64,000 nucleotides of DNA from Exophiala sp. HKRS030 (GCA_023897205.1 JAHWDD010000003.1:7877665-7941664); one strand, 5' to 3'. Numbered from the stretch's first letter, positions 38,269 through 50,573 are shown. Notes: generated from the letters alone by a model not told the origin. Translations and numbers: made by a program.

Positions 38269-38637
38269 TCAACTTGTGTGGAGTTCCAGGCCCGACGCCA
38301 ACGTTTTCTCCAGCCGATTTGGGGTGTCCAAGACTCTTTCGGACGGCGCAATGGTCAGGGTTGGGTTACTGCTCAACTCAGAGATTGTCAGGTTGGCCAG
38401 CGATGTGGTCAGAGTAGCGGAGTATTTGGGGCAGAATGTCGTGAAGGCGAACTTTGGAAAGTTCTTCCACACCATGATTGTTTCCTTTGTGTCTGGGTTT
38501 TTCAGCACGACGTCGAGGGTCGGTCCAGCCGTGAGTCTAGCAATAAGTCAGTCACGTCGCGCTGCCGTCGAGACGGAACAGAAGCTGATACTATCACCGC
38601 GAGGAATCGATCACGCTTTCAACTCGGCGGCACCCAT
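38269..38637 (-). CDS. Doubtful small two-exon protein
   Basis: Exons 38637-38615 and 38536-38269 across a 78 bp GT-AG intron give 96 residues in a continuous frame. Exon 2 has protein-like composition (TLDVVLKNPDTKETIMVWKN then FPKFAFTTFCPKY) and loosely recalls fungal BTB/FVPRKA-type small proteins in which a structural core is followed by a Leu/Ser-rich helix. No family can be named; the donor (GTGATC) is weak. It may be a real orphan gene, a fragment or chance. Confidence 0.3.
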
Positions 38638-39636
38638 GTGTCTCAACTGTTGGCCCATCCTCTCAGGCTGCTATTGAGAGTTTGCCCTAAATACTGCGGG
38701 CTCGGGGCGAGAGAAGCTGTAAGCTTGGTGTCTACCGAGGAAACTGGTCTCAAGCCCGTGTGAAGCGCCACAACTCAAAACTGGCAGCTGAAATGCAAGT
38801 TTATGGCGTAAGGCAGAAAGATTCCAGGCCGGAGAATCTGTCAGAGTAGTATCGTAGTGGGACGCGGTTGACCTGGACTGAGAAGTCTAGAGAAGTGAAC
38901 GAGCAGATTCATAATATGTTTCCTAGGTTGACCCTTTCCTTCACTTCATTACGCCACGTTAAGGTTGTCATGAAGGCGAGGAGCCTGTGAAGCCAGCATT
39001 CAATCATGCCTGTTCAATGATGGCAAGGCCTGGTTTTGGGTAAGAGTCCCGAGCAGTAAAAGAGGCAAATAGGATCACATTCAAACAAGCTCTCCGATAA
39101 TGACAAGATACAACCTTGTTGAGCATTCATGGCAATCTCAATATCCGCCAACAAATATAGTGAATTACGAGCACGACGATATTCCGGTTTACCTTTGTTT
39201 ACTGGCACGATGTTGCGTTCCACTTCTTGTACATGACTTTTTGGACCTTGCGGCTTCAGCTTTCAGAGATAATAACAAACAAAAGGCGCATCGATTCGGC
39301 TTTATCACATGTTTGGCCCGACATCTGAGTGAACGCCAACAACAAACGAATGGAGCGGGCGCATTGAATACTAGAAAGAGACACAGAAGACATCCAGAAT
39401 TACAAAGACCTTTGCATGGAGACGACTTCGCATTGAGTATCAATAGCTATCGTTTGCTTCATACCAACGGCTACGACTCGCTTTGAACATCAACAGATGT
39501 GATATGAAATAATATACCAGCCCCAATTTTTTTTTTCATCCATCATTTTGGTGCGACAATGGTCAAGATACTGCGAAATCTCTTTTTCCAGATCGCATGA
39601 AAGAGCGTTCGTCTTGACATATGGTAGTCATTCCGA
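38638..39636. other. Intergenic
   Basis: One kilobase without a supported gene. A plus-strand frame at 39100-39486 shows no recognisable motif and I do not call it. Confidence 0.4.
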
Positions 39637-40077
39637 TCACAGAGCGCCACCGGTCCAAGGAACCTTCTTCGTGCCCGCCATCCAGTTGTCGTGGAGCCCA
39701 TCACAATACTCAACCGACCACTCGCTCAAGTCCAAACCGTCCTGCGGCTGGTCCAGAGTCAAGAAGTTGACGGAAAAGAACGGGTAGGTATTGCCCTCGT
39801 ATTCGTACACGCCCTCGGTCATGACCTGGACGCCGCATTGGGGACAGAAGTAGCGGTGGCGCTCTTTGTTGACTTGGTAGTCGGACAGGTCGCCTTTGGA
39901 CGCTGGCGTAACAAGTTTGAACGACGACTCAGGAACGCTCAGCGAGGTAAATCCGGGCTTCTGGCAGAAGCTGCAGTTGCACCGGCCCACCGATTTCTTC
40001 GACAGCAGTTCGGACGAGAGGTCGACGGTGTACTTGATGGCCCCACAATGGCAGGAGCCGGCGACGGATTGGGACAT
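39637..40077 (-). CDS. GFA/CENP-V-domain zinc protein
   Basis: Single exon, 146 residues, ATG at 40077. It belongs to the glutathione-dependent formaldehyde-activating (GFA)/CENP-V superfamily. The zinc-binding cysteines are all visible: GSCHCG (Cys9, Cys11), CNCSFCQ (Cys33, Cys35, Cys38) and FCPQCG (Cys78, Cys81), in the standard spacing for a beta-tent fold with two zinc sites. Size is normal for stand-alone family members. Despite the family name, most fungal paralogs have no proven substrate; a role with small thiol adducts is only a guess. Alone in the accessory-like region, no operon-like context. Confidence 0.93.
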   Translation of the reverse strand: MSQSVAGSCHCGAIKYTVDLSSELLSKKSVGRCNCSFCQKPGFTSLSVPESSFKLVTPASKGDLSDYQVNKERHRYFCPQCGVQVMTEGVYEYEGNTYPFFSVNFLTLDQPQDGLDLSEWSVEYCDGLHDNWMAGTKKVPWTGGAL

Positions 40078-41502
40078 GTTTGGATTGGATGGAAATCTTT
40101 AACAGATGGTGAAAGCGAGGTGCACAGGCGCAGGTTGAGTACTCGGTTTCGGAGGTGACTACGAGGAGAGGAGACCCAAAATGTGACACCGCTCATAAGC
40201 TATATAGAGTCCGGTCTTGTCTTCAGCACCCGGGATAGTATCGATGAGCAGTCGCAAGTACCGTATCTAGTTTCAAGTAAGGAGAGATCATGGCTATAAT
40301 GATTGGCTGAAGTAGCATAGAGCATTTGTGATTGGCTTGTGCATGAGTTTAGCGCAAACTCACAGGTGCGCTAGCGCAGGCAGCAGCACGGATGCCTGAG
40401 AGCAGACACGCTAAGATCCATTTCCGGTCGAGCATTTTGTTTCAAAGCTCGGAAGGGTCCTTGGTCTTGATAGATTCTACCATTCCACCGGTAGGAAACG
40501 ATACGCAACATCACAACCGAAAAGCGTCTCACGACATAATGGCTAAGCAGCATAGCCCTCGCTTTCTTCTCATACATTACGCATTGGAGTGGATTTCCAT
40601 TTCAGGGAAATGAAAATGATGATATTACAGTCGGTTCACTGGCTGAGCCTCTGCACTGCTTGGCCGTCTACAGTACAGCCCACATTATCTCTACCACTGA
40701 GTCGACTTCAAATGAGAAAAGTAGATTGACTTGATCCTGCTCCACCATTACTTGAAGCATTTGTGCCTCGGAAGCAAAGTTATTCCTATGGGCTACTTGA
40801 AACGGAGCACTGTTACTTTGAAGTCTCAGGTCGACGGAATCTGTAATCTCACGCCCTATAGACTAAAGGGCATGCTGGATTTCTCGCCCAAATCTGCCTG
40901 AACCATTCAGATACCTTGTCTATTGTGAATCCACTATTAATTCACTGCTGTGCGTTGATCTATCACGCTCACGCTCCCGTCACTGCCTCGATTGTATTTG
41001 ATTGAAGGATACAAAAGACAGTCACTATTGTCACGCAGTACTCGTGATCAAAGCGGCGGTAAACCGAGAGATCTTCATTGATAATTGACTGAGAGTCCAC
41101 TGTATTATGCTATAAATCTTGGGGTCTCATCACTTACAACCTCTTCTGTCTCTGCCAGCCCCATTCTCCATCTGATTTTCTCCCACAGCCCGTTGCGCAG
41201 TCCATGCTTGGATAAGCAGCTCCGCTATACAACGGTGCATCGCTCATCCACACTTGATTTCAGTAAGCCTAGGTTCCATGAGAGGTCCCAGTTTCGATTG
41301 TCAATGAAGGGATAAGCTGTGAGCCTAGTGTCTAACTTCACCGTGCACGCCGAAGCCCAGTGTCCTGCAACATCAGAAATGGAGAAGGGGTTGTCTGCGA
41401 GAGCACTTCAGGCGTGAGTATAATGCTTGGCTTCCATTCCTCGGGCCGTCATCCGTTTCCTGAGCTAGGCTGGCTGCTCCTGGCCCCAACCGATCGATCA
41501 AG
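40078..41502. other. Divergent intergenic region upstream of the GFA gene
   Basis: About 1.4 kb containing the GFA-gene promoter. No gene or repeat recognised. Confidence 0.4.
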
Positions 41503-42094
41503 GTGTGCTACAAACTTGCACAAGATGGCGAGCCCATTGTCCTGAGAGTAGGCTATCCCGCACCTGTGATAGCTTACTTCTTCTCCAATTATCCTCTGGA
41601 CCATGGTGCAGCAGCGGGCAACGTCAACATTGCAGATCCAAAGGTGACGAGGCCCCACGTTGTTAAAATTGCAGAACCAAAGTCAACGGCATCCGAGAAT
41701 GGCAAGGTTGCAGACTCAAAGCTGACTGCGCCCACCTGCGTCGCGGCCGCAGATCACCACTCGATTGCATCTGATATCACCAAGATGGCAGACCCGAAGT
41801 CAACTGCGTCCAACGGTGTTGAGGCCGTGGATCCCAGGGCAACTACATCTGACAATGCCAATGTGGCAAGTCCAAAGGCAAGTGCATCCAACAGTGTCGA
41901 GCCTGCAGGGCGAGCATGCAGCGAGCGTGGAAGACAAGGCAAAGGCACAGGGCAATAACGGCGCGAACGAGGGTGCTGAAACTGTGGTCTCTCCAAAGGT
42001 CAAGAAGGGCGAGGCCGTGCGCAAGTACGAGGAAAACACAGGCAAGACCGATACGAATGGCTTTGTCGCCCTCTCTGCTTCGACTGAGGCGTGA
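41503..42094 (+). pseudogene. Repeat-bearing coding fragment, frame-broken
   Basis: From 41503 the frame encodes about six imperfect 17-19 residue repeats built around V-A-D-P-K-x-T-A-S-N (for example IAEPKSTASENGKVADSKL, then MADPKSTASNGVEAVDPRA). Near 41905-41912 the protein-like frame changes, and the new frame continues with a Lys/Glu/Ala-rich tail (EHAASVEDKAKAQGNNG) to a stop at 42094. The two parts can be joined by removing one base, the opposite of the losses seen elsewhere. No in-frame ATG precedes the repeats, so an upstream exon is missing or the gene is decayed. Function unknown. Confidence 0.35.
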
Positions 42095-42496
42095 GCAGCC
42101 GTCACTGGCCAGTTCCAACCCGTTCAAAGGCCCGTATTTCAAAGCCGAGCGTGAAATGGTGCTGGTTAGGGTGCACGGAAACGGAACCACAGGGGTCGAG
42201 TATTTCCTTATCTTCTTTTGCACGTCGGTCCTTGGGCACTGTTGCTGCTATGAGTAAGGATACTGTCTTGGTGCGGCTCCGTGATGGATTGTTTTGCCTT
42301 GGCTGCAGGAACGGCAACGCCAAGAGTTTCCGTATTCGAGGCACCGCGGCCGTTGGGAATCATCCTTGGAGTCTGGAAATTAATTCAGTGTTACGTCCAA
42401 CTCCTCATATCCAACTCCTCGTTGGCAAACTTGACGATATCACCATCCTCAAGATTCTAGGCCTCATCTTGGCTCTTCTCCTTACCATCGGACAAA
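42095..42496. promoter_or_regulatory. tsc13 upstream region
   Basis: 400 bp before the tsc13 start; nothing else recognised. The leader just upstream contains pyrimidine-rich CTTCTCCTTACC. Confidence 0.4.
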
Positions 42497-43478
42497 ATGT
42501 CGTCCAAGGCTATTGCCCTGCAGGTGCGCCCCAGAGGTTGGTCATGTGAACAAAACTCGATTACCCTAAGCTCACAGGACTAACACCTTCGCAGGAAAGC
42601 CCATCAAGACATTGCCCGAAGTAGTGGAGCTGGGACCAAATGCCACTACCGCAGATCTCTATGAGAAGTTGTCCAAGCAAACCCGGTTCTCCGTCCACCA
42701 ACTACGAGTGACAAAGGGAAGTGATGGGACAGTTATATCAAACGCCAAAGATGCATCGGTGTATTCAACAGGACTGCGCGACCAAAGCACAATCTATGTG
42801 AAAGACCTTGGGACACAAATTGGCTGGCGAACAGTCTTCATCGTGGAATACTTGGGACCGATAATCATTCATCCACTCATCTATTCCCTGCGGCCTTTCA
42901 TCTATCCCTCGGCGACCAAAACTGCGTCACAGCTTCAGACAATTTCTCTGTGGTTGGTGGTACTACATTTCGTCAAACGAGAGCTGGAAACCTTGTTCGT
43001 TCACCGATTCTCTGCAGCCACCATGCCTTTACGAAACATTTTCAAGAACAGCTTTCACTACTGGGCTTTGTCTGGGTTGTTGATTGCAGCCTTCATCTAT
43101 TCACCTTCGTCGTCAACTGCCAGAGAACCCAATCCGTTGCTGTTGTACCCTGGCCTGGTGCTCTACTCCTTGGGTGAACTTGGCAATTTGCAAACCCATC
43201 TTACCTTGAAGGGCTTAAGATCGGCCGGCGGCAAGGAAAGAGGTATTCCACAAGGAGCGCTGTTCAATTTGGTGACATGTCCGAATTATCTGACGGAAAC
43301 TATCTCGTGGATTGGAGTTTACCTTGTCAGTGGTTTGAGCTGGGGGGTACTAATTTTCCTGGTTATATCTGTTGCTCAGATGGCACAGTGGGCTAAGAAG
43401 AAGGAGCGGCGATATCGCAAAGAATTCGGTGACAAGTACAAGAAGAAGCGTTTCTCTATGCTTCCAGGCATCTGGTAG
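42497..43478 (+). CDS. tsc13: Very-long-chain enoyl-CoA reductase Tsc13
   Basis: Last enzyme of the ER fatty acid elongation cycle (reduces trans-2-enoyl-CoA with NADPH); needed for sphingolipid acyl chains. 307 residues. Exon 1 is 42497-42536 (MSSKAIALQVRPRG), intron 42537-42594 (58 bp), exon 2 42595-43478. The N-terminal ~75 residues form the ubiquitin-like domain seen in the family (GKPIKTLPEVVELG onwards). Several hydrophobic segments follow, then the steroid-5-alpha-reductase C-terminal domain with HLTLKGLRSAGGKERGIPQG, the conserved NYLTETISWIG and the basic tail KKKRFSMLPGIW typical of ER enzymes. No anomaly. Confidence 0.97.
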
Positions 43479-43945
43479 ATGCAGAAGAGACGGAAGTCTA
43501 TAAACCAGGACATGGATCGATCCATGATTGTAAATTACGTGTTCGTTGGCGTCGAGGATATGAACCAAGAGCTGAGTGCACATAGGCCCGCTTCTCACAT
43601 AATCCGTATACACGATATACAGAAGAGATATTGAAGTATTGACGTGATTGTCGATCGGTTGTAGCGAAAAGTGTACTCATTACCAGGGCAAGTCCTAGCA
43701 TGTGGACGAGGAGATGTCACCGACGAGCATCCGAACCCCAAAAGCATTTTGCGGAGTAAGTTGGCTTCTCACAGTCACGAATCACCACAGTTTACTTTTA
43801 GTACCACTCGGATACAACTTCTTGCCCCAAACCTGGATAGTACCACAGATCACTTCCTTCATCAGACTTTCCATGAAGTAGCAATCTTGTCCAGAATGCA
43901 TGTTCTCTCCCACATTAGGTGATTGCCCCAGGAGTGAGACACGCA
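43479..43945. other. Intergenic, tsc13 to GT34 gene
   Basis: 467 bp in tandem orientation; terminator of tsc13 and promoter of the next gene. Nothing else seen. Confidence 0.4.
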
Positions 43946-45077
43946 ATGCATTTCGCTTTACCGCCGAGAAAGACCTCGCATCCTCCCCCCTACGCACGCA
44001 AGACGAGTTCCAATGCTCTCGCTCAACGACGTCGGAAACTGTTACAAGTCGTTGGATGTACCGTCCTCGCCATTATAACCTTCTTCATTACGTTGAGTCA
44101 CTTACTGTCGTCCGGCACAAGGCAAACCGACGATGGACCTTCCGCGATCGAAGGGCGGCAGGACGTCGTCCTGGTGACTGTTTTAGACAATGCGACTATG
44201 AGCGAGGAATATGTGCGCATGATCAAGGCAAATAGAGACCATTATGCTGCTCTTCACGGTACGCAGTTGGCAAGACAAGATCAACGAAAGATACTTGATC
44301 TGACTTGTGACACCAGGTTATCAGAATTTCTACACCAACACGTCGGTCTATGCGGACCTCGTCGAACCCTCTCCCTCCTCCTGGTCACTCATACCAGCTC
44401 TACGCCATGCTTTAACAGAGTTTCCAAAGACTACGTTCTTATGGTCGCTGTCCGCCGACGCCTTGATCACCGCTCCTGCGTTGTCTCTGGAAGAACACAT
44501 TTTACATCCTCTTGAAGATCTGATGCGCAGGGACGTCCCCGTCGTACCACCAGATTCTGTGATCCATACCTTCTCCCGCATCAAACCTACACGAACCCAC
44601 CTGATCCTCTCTCAGGACATCGACAACCTCGTACACACATCCATGATTCTCCGCAACACTCCCATCACGGCGGCATCGACGGACAATTGGGCACAATATT
44701 TCCTAGACGCATGGTTTGATCCTCTTTATCGAGCCTATGCCTTTCAAAAGGCCGAGACTCATGCTCTTGAACACTTGGTGCAATGGCATCCGACAGTGTT
44801 GGCAAAACTAGTTCTCATTGAGCAGAGAAGGATAAATTCTTACAATTATGCGGCTCCACCGGTACGAGATCCTGTCACTAGCATTGCCCGGTCCCACGAC
44901 AGTATGTGGCAGGATGGTGACCTCGTTGTCAATTTCAAGGGCTGCAGGGAAGATGAGAAGCGAAGTTGTGAAGACGAGATGCGAAACTATTACAAGAAAT
45001 GGGAGAAAGATATCCTAAAGATCAATAAAAAGCAATCGGACAAGGGATCTGTTCAGCAGGATCACTCCACACCCTGA
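43946..45077 (+). CDS. GT34-like glycosyltransferase (Mnn10/Gma12 family), atypical DxD
   Basis: Type II Golgi glycosyltransferase-like protein of 357 residues; exons 43946-44258 and 44317-45077, 58 bp intron. ATG at 43946 gives a short basic cytoplasmic tail and one membrane anchor (LLQVVGCTVLAIITFFITLS, about residues 33-55). The lumenal domain matches family GT34: a VLVTVLDNATMSEEYVRMIK start, GYQNFYTNTSVY, and a C-terminal VNFKGC. GT34 members transfer mannose or galactose in alpha-1,6 or alpha-1,2 linkage to N-glycans. The metal-binding motif normally L-D-A-D-A reads SLSADAL here (44451-44459), so the first Asp of the DxD is replaced by Ser. Activity may be reduced or altered. Neighbouring tsc13 is also a secretory-pathway enzyme, but no functional link is implied. 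Confidence 0.85.
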
Positions 45078-45409
45078 TCCATGAATGATTCTTTCGCCAA
45101 AGCAACAAAGATCCTGGGCCCATCCCTCGAGCTGAAAATCACTCGAGAATTGGCTGACAAGGCTATCACCAAATACAAGGTTGACTATGTGACGCATCCC
45201 CAGGAAAAAGGCTTCCAATGTGAGATCGTACATGACACTGACCTCCTGAGCATTTTGCTGCAGCGATGCAAAGTTTTGACTACTATACGAACGCACAATG
45301 TTCCACGGTCGAGTATTCCGAGAATAGAAATCTAGTCTGAGCCAACAGCCAGTCCAGACACTATCTAAAACAATGAATTTACCAGGTAGCAAGGTATTCT
45401 CGCAAGACT
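45078..45409. other. Convergent 3' intergenic region
   Basis: 332 bp between the stops of the GT34 and M20 genes; terminators only. Confidence 0.4.
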
Positions 45410-46843
45410 TCATCGGAAATCACCTCTATCAGCTCGGAGCTTATCGTATCTCAAAACCGCTCCAAGCAATACCTGGGCGCCAATAGCACTGAGTTGTGGT
45501 CAGCAAAGTCGTCAAAGGTCACAATCGATGACTTACCAATCTTCCGGACTGCAATACTCTTGCGGATTGTGGCTGATGCCATCTTTGGTGGGCGTAAAGA
45601 TCATACTAGTAGGACAACGACGATTCGTGTAACAACTATCATGTCCTGCTCCACTTATCATATATTTCCAGAGCTGTCCATCATCAGCCGTCATTGGCAA
45701 GTCCTGACAGATTTCCTTTGCACTGGCTTCAACAGCAGCAATACAATCAGAATGGAAATTGACAGCTGGACTGTCGACCAGCTCCTTCCACTGTACCTTG
45801 CAGCCTTTCTCGCTCTCTTTCTCAGCAATCCTGGCAAACTCAACGTGACAATCCTTTTCGATACTGGCGAGCTTTTCGTCCGAGGTATGTCGAATGTCGA
45901 GTGTAAAGGTGACCGTATGCGCCATGGTGTTGATTGAACCCGGTTGACCTGTCAAGATGCCTGTTGTTGCCAAACCACCATACTTTTTGGCGATGCTGTT
46001 TGACTCGACAATCAATTTCGCCGCACATAGCATGGAGTCCATGCGTGCACTGAAAGGTGTCGTTCCCGCATGGGTATCTCGGCCTCTGACTGTAATTTCG
46101 AACCACTTGAAAGCTTGCACTCCCTTCACGATGCCCACTCTTCGCTTCTCTACTTCCAAGATTGGGCCTTGCTCGATGTGGACTTCAAAATGGGCCGCCA
46201 TGGGAAAAGCCTTGTACGAGGCCTTCTGAGATCCGAGATATCCTATGCGCTCGAGCTCTTCCTTCATCGTCTTGTGCTGACCATCTTCGCTCGGTGATAC
46301 TTCAGCCAAATTCCATGCAGTTTCTAGTGGCACTGCTTCCGCCCAAACTCCAGAAGAGACAGCCATCATTGGGAACCGAGCGCCTTCTTCATTCGTCCAG
46401 TTCACCACTCCAATACTGCCCTCGGTTTCGAAGTTATTCTCATGAAGGACTTTGAGTACTTCTAGGCCAGAATTGACACCGAGAATTCCGTCGTAGCGGC
46501 CGCCAGTCGGCTGGGTATCCAGATGCGAGCCCATCATGATAGGAGGAGCCGAACCATTCTTTCCTGGTCGAACAGCAAATTGATTGCCCATTTGATCGAC
46601 CGTGATTGTGCAGTTTAGGGACTCGGCTGTTGTCGTGAACCAGTCGCGGATCTGCTTGTCCGCATCGTTCAGACTAAGTCGTGCCATACCGGTTTCTGTT
46701 ATATCGTTGCCATATCGGTGATCTGCTCCGAACTCACATCCTTCGTGAATAGCGCCGAGCAATCTTGACTGGTTCACTTTCAACGCCGAAAATCTGTCTT
46801 TCTTTTGCGAACCATTTGTTCCATTTATCCCGTTGGTGACCAT
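45410..46843 (-). CDS. M20-family amidohydrolase (N-carbamoyl-amino acid hydrolase / ureidopropionase-like)
   Basis: 461 residues; exons 46843-45537 and 45488-45410, 48 bp intron. The ATG at 46843 (MVTNGINGTNGSQKKDRF) is preferred to an upstream TTG. Metal-binding motifs of the M20 hydantoinase/carbamoylase subfamily are present: GSHLDTQPTGGRYDGILGV (His and bridging Asp), NWTNEEGARFPMMAVSSG (Glu-Glu), HFEVHIEQGPILE and the C-terminal SGAGHDSCYTNRRCPTSMIF with DGISHNPQEYC. These dinuclear enzymes cleave ureido groups from N-carbamoyl amino acids, ureidopropionate or allantoate, so a role in pyrimidine, hydantoin or purine nitrogen use is likely. Substrate among these is undecided. Probably cytosolic; no targeting signal. 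Confidence 0.93.
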
Positions 46844-47787
46844 GGTTATGCTCAGTATCTCACCAGTAGACTTCAATGATGGTTTATACTAGCACAACAG
46901 TGGAAACTGATTGGAAGCGATGACGGAGAAAAACCAGAGATAAAATTATGAAGTCAAGACAATATTAAGATTTCTCATTCAAGCAGCTCGATATCGGAGA
47001 AGGTCATCTATACAGTAAAGTTTTCGGAATTTGCGCCCTTTGAAATCCGATCAGATGCAGATATTCTCGTACTGGATTCATTTGGTCTGATATTGTTAGG
47101 ACTTGTCCGCATTGATAGAGGCCTATCCACGAATTGGAGTCTGTCCCGTAGCAGGCATTCCTCGGCTTTCGTACGCCCCATCGAGGTGGGGACGAAGCTG
47201 GAGAAGACCGAATAGATCGTACATGTTAAAAATTGGCGGGAATATGGTTGTTCAAGGATGTACCTAACTAACTAGGTATGTGTGGCTGAAAGGAGTCAAA
47301 TCGCCGTTCTAAAATATGTGCCTGCATCCAGTAGAATCGACTTCAAACCAGAGTCGAAATCATGTTTGTTGTAACAGGTCCTGTTTGCAGTCACTGTACG
47401 AACAATAAGAAGCTACTAACAACGTCCGTCCTATGATGTGCCACTCCATGTTTGGCGAATCAGGTATACATGACATTTTGGTGTGACATGAAGTGTCAAC
47501 TTCGTAAAACCTGTCAAATTTCACTCCCACAATCCTGACTCTCTACAAAATTTCTCTTTTCTCCAGAAAACATTTCATTGATCCTTCACACTTCACCATT
47601 GCTAATGTCTTGGCTCAAATTGACTTGCTTGGACTGTACTCATCTTGAATATATATTTAGCAAAATAACCTGGCCAAACGCTAACCAAGTTGATAACCAC
47701 TGTCATGACTTCCAAAGGCCCCCACGCATTGCTGTCATGAACAATAACATTCACTGGCTTTCTTGATCAGACCTCCAAATCAGACTC
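46844..47787. promoter_or_regulatory. Divergent promoter region, M20 hydrolase and SET gene
   Basis: 944 bp between two head-to-head starts. One GTACCTAACTAACTAGGTA near-palindrome lies at about 47261. Otherwise AT-rich with no gene. Confidence 0.45.
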
Positions 47788-49965
47788 ATGGAGCCAGATA
47801 ACACCCAGTTGACCTCAGGGCTTGCCGCCTCACGAGGGCAAAGCTCGACGCCGCCAGTTCGCATGAATGAAGATGTGACACGAGAGCAAGATATATTTGC
47901 ACGTCACCGGCTTTTAGTGCAGTGGGTTGCCACAAACTCAGGTTACTTTCATGAGCACGTTCAGCTCGCATACAGCAGTCGCAAAGGGTTTCACGGCCTG
48001 GTCGCAGACGGACATACGATCGCAGAAGGCACACGAATTGCATCGTGTCCCATGCCACTGACACTATCAGTCCTGAATGCTCTAGACATTCACCCATTCT
48101 CGAGCCATGGATCCCGGTTTCCTGAATCTTTTCTTTCCGTGCAGGCCAAACAACCTCAGTCTTTGCAAGCTTTTTTCCTAATGGAGCAAATGCTCAAAGG
48201 CACGCAGTCGTGGTGGCATCCATATATTTCTACACTGCCGACTGTACAAGATGTGAATGAACTCCAGTTTGAAGACCAAGCCGATCTAATGTGGTTAGAA
48301 GGTACCAATCTCAAAGGAGGTCTTGTGACACAGTCAGAAAAGTGGCTGGAACTATTCACAACTGGCCTCACTCATTTGAAGACGTTAAGCTGGCCAAATG
48401 CGTTGAATGGTTCTTACACCTGGTAGGTCGGTACAGCAGAAAGATGAGGATAGCTCTGATATATGTGAAACAGGGAACTCTTTCGATGGGCCGCGACGAT
48501 CTTCGGAAGCCGATCATTTACATCCCAAGTACTAGATGACACACTACCTGCAGACAAAGCTCGTCTTGCTCATCTAGGCAAAGGAGACAGTCGTTACGAT
48601 ATTGTCAGATTATTCTCGGATCATTTTGGTGTCTTACTCCCTCTTCTCGACATCTTCAATCATAGACCCGGTGCGCAGGTAGAATGGCAGGCTCGATATA
48701 GCTTTGTCGGTTTACAGGTCCTAGAATCCTATGCGGCGGGCCAAGAACTCTCCAACAACTACGGACCCAAGGACAATGAAAGTCTGCTTCTAGCGTATGG
48801 TTTTACCATTCCCAATAATCCATTCGACCATGTTGTGATTGCGCTAAAATCTCGACCTGGATCGATGCTCAGAGAGTCGCGCAAGTGGAAAAAGGATTTG
48901 CGATCGGATCCAGAACATCGATGCTTCATCTTTGACTACCAGCACCCATCAGTAACAGCGTCACCAGCATTTGAGACTTGTCTGTTTTCGTATGATTTGC
49001 TCGATACACTTTCCGTGGAATGTGCGAATGAACGAGAAATGACAACAATGCAGAAAATGCGACAGACAATCATGAGTCGGTGTTTAGCCACAACGCCATG
49101 TTTTGAAGACGGTCGACTTATACTGGCGACTTTGAGTCAACTGTCACTCGACTGCAGTGCTCGAGCGGCAAGGCTCAAGGCTACGCATCCCGCAAGGTCA
49201 ACGCCGACCCTCAAACCTCTTGGGTCGAAGCAGCAGAATGCGCAAGTTTATCGCAGTGGTCAGTTGAGTATCATCGAAACGGCTGCGGCAGTGTGCGCCT
49301 ACGTATTACGATCAGCGACACGAGAAGCAACGCAAGCCGAGATATTAGCAAGTTTGCAACAAGAACTGCCAGAGCATATTTTCCAGAACCTGAAGACGCT
49401 TCTGAAGATGCATTGCTCAAGATTGACTCGTCCTGCTGAGCTGTTGACATCGGAAGACATTCTCGACATGCTACCAGTTGGCGTGTCGGACCCTTTGCGT
49501 CGATTCATAGAGCAGGCTGAGAATAACCTCGATCAGGTCATAAACGGAGCTCTCTCACAGACAATCGTCTTGCATAAGACTAGATTCGCAATCTTGTTAT
49601 CTGCTCTTTATGGCGAGTTTGACCGCGGCGTCAAGCTCCCACATCGGGTCAGCGCGTGGATAAAAACATTATCAGAAAGATACCCTCTGAACACCGAGTG
49701 GGCCTTCGTTCCAGAGCCAGGACCATGGCCTCCAGGAGAAGAGCCACCATCGACATTGATGAACCTTCTTGAATCCTTGTCACATCAAACTTCGACCGAA
49801 TCTATGGTCAAGCAGTGGTTGAAACCAGAAAGGATCTACTGGGGATACAACGTGATGGAGGAGATGATTGTATTAGTACCAACAAGCGTGTTGCTGAAGG
49901 AGAATGGAAATGCTCAAGCCGCACAAGATTTGGTTACGGTGCATTTATTCTGGATGCATGGCTAG
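47788..49965 (+). CDS. SET-domain lysine methyltransferase (Rkm/SETD3-like)
   Basis: 708 residues; exons 47788-48422 and 48474-49965, 51 bp intron. The split SET domain with long insertion is of the Rubisco-LSMT/SETD3/Rkm type: an early strand region (HEHVQLAYSSRKGFHGLVAD), the insertion around 150-250, then FNHRPGAQVEW (from residue 273) and the AdoMet-binding/pseudoknot core ELSNNYGPKDNESLLLAYGF (from 303, catalytic Tyr in NNYG). A C-terminal substrate-binding helical half follows. This family methylates non-histone substrates, often ribosomal proteins or elongation factors in fungi. The exact target is not deducible. No targeting sequence visible. Confidence 0.9.
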
Positions 49966-50573
49966 GTGTGAGAAGCGTATTGACTTGGACAAAGTCTATC
50001 GATCGAACTGCCATAATTCGAATTCTGGACTTCTGAGCAATTTTCTGGATTTTAGATTGCATTTCTGAAATCAATGATCATGGCATGCCACTGGTCTGGC
50101 TCAAGTTTGAATGGCACTTGGCAAACAGGAGAGATCGAGCGAGCATAGAGCATCGGAGGACTTTCGGCACTTTGTATGACTACTACAGATACAAGATACC
50201 CATAGCATTACTTAACACTCTCACAATTGTAGTTCGGGTCGAAAGCATGCCTCCAGTGAGAGGCCGCAATGAGGCCAGACGATGATGGACGACAGCTAAA
50301 ATGAGCATATACTCCGCCCAACCAGACTCTACGGCGGACTGTCAACCAGCATATTGAGCTCCGAGCCAATCACAGGAGTGTATTAACGATCTTAGTTTGC
50401 ACGACTCCATCATAGATTCTCCTCAATCCACGGCTTGTTAAGACGACCTCGTCGAACCTCACCTTCCTGTCGCCGCCACATCCCTCTTCCCCTACCTTCC
50501 TCCTACCCTCGGCACTCGGTTTCGAGTGTGCTCATCTCACACGCCTATCCACAAATTCCAAGACCTCGCGACA
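49966..50573. other. Intergenic, SET gene to complex I gene
   Basis: 608 bp; contains the complex I gene promoter. A pyrimidine-rich leader with several CCT/CTT tracts (50440-50560) directly precedes the ATG. Confidence 0.4.
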
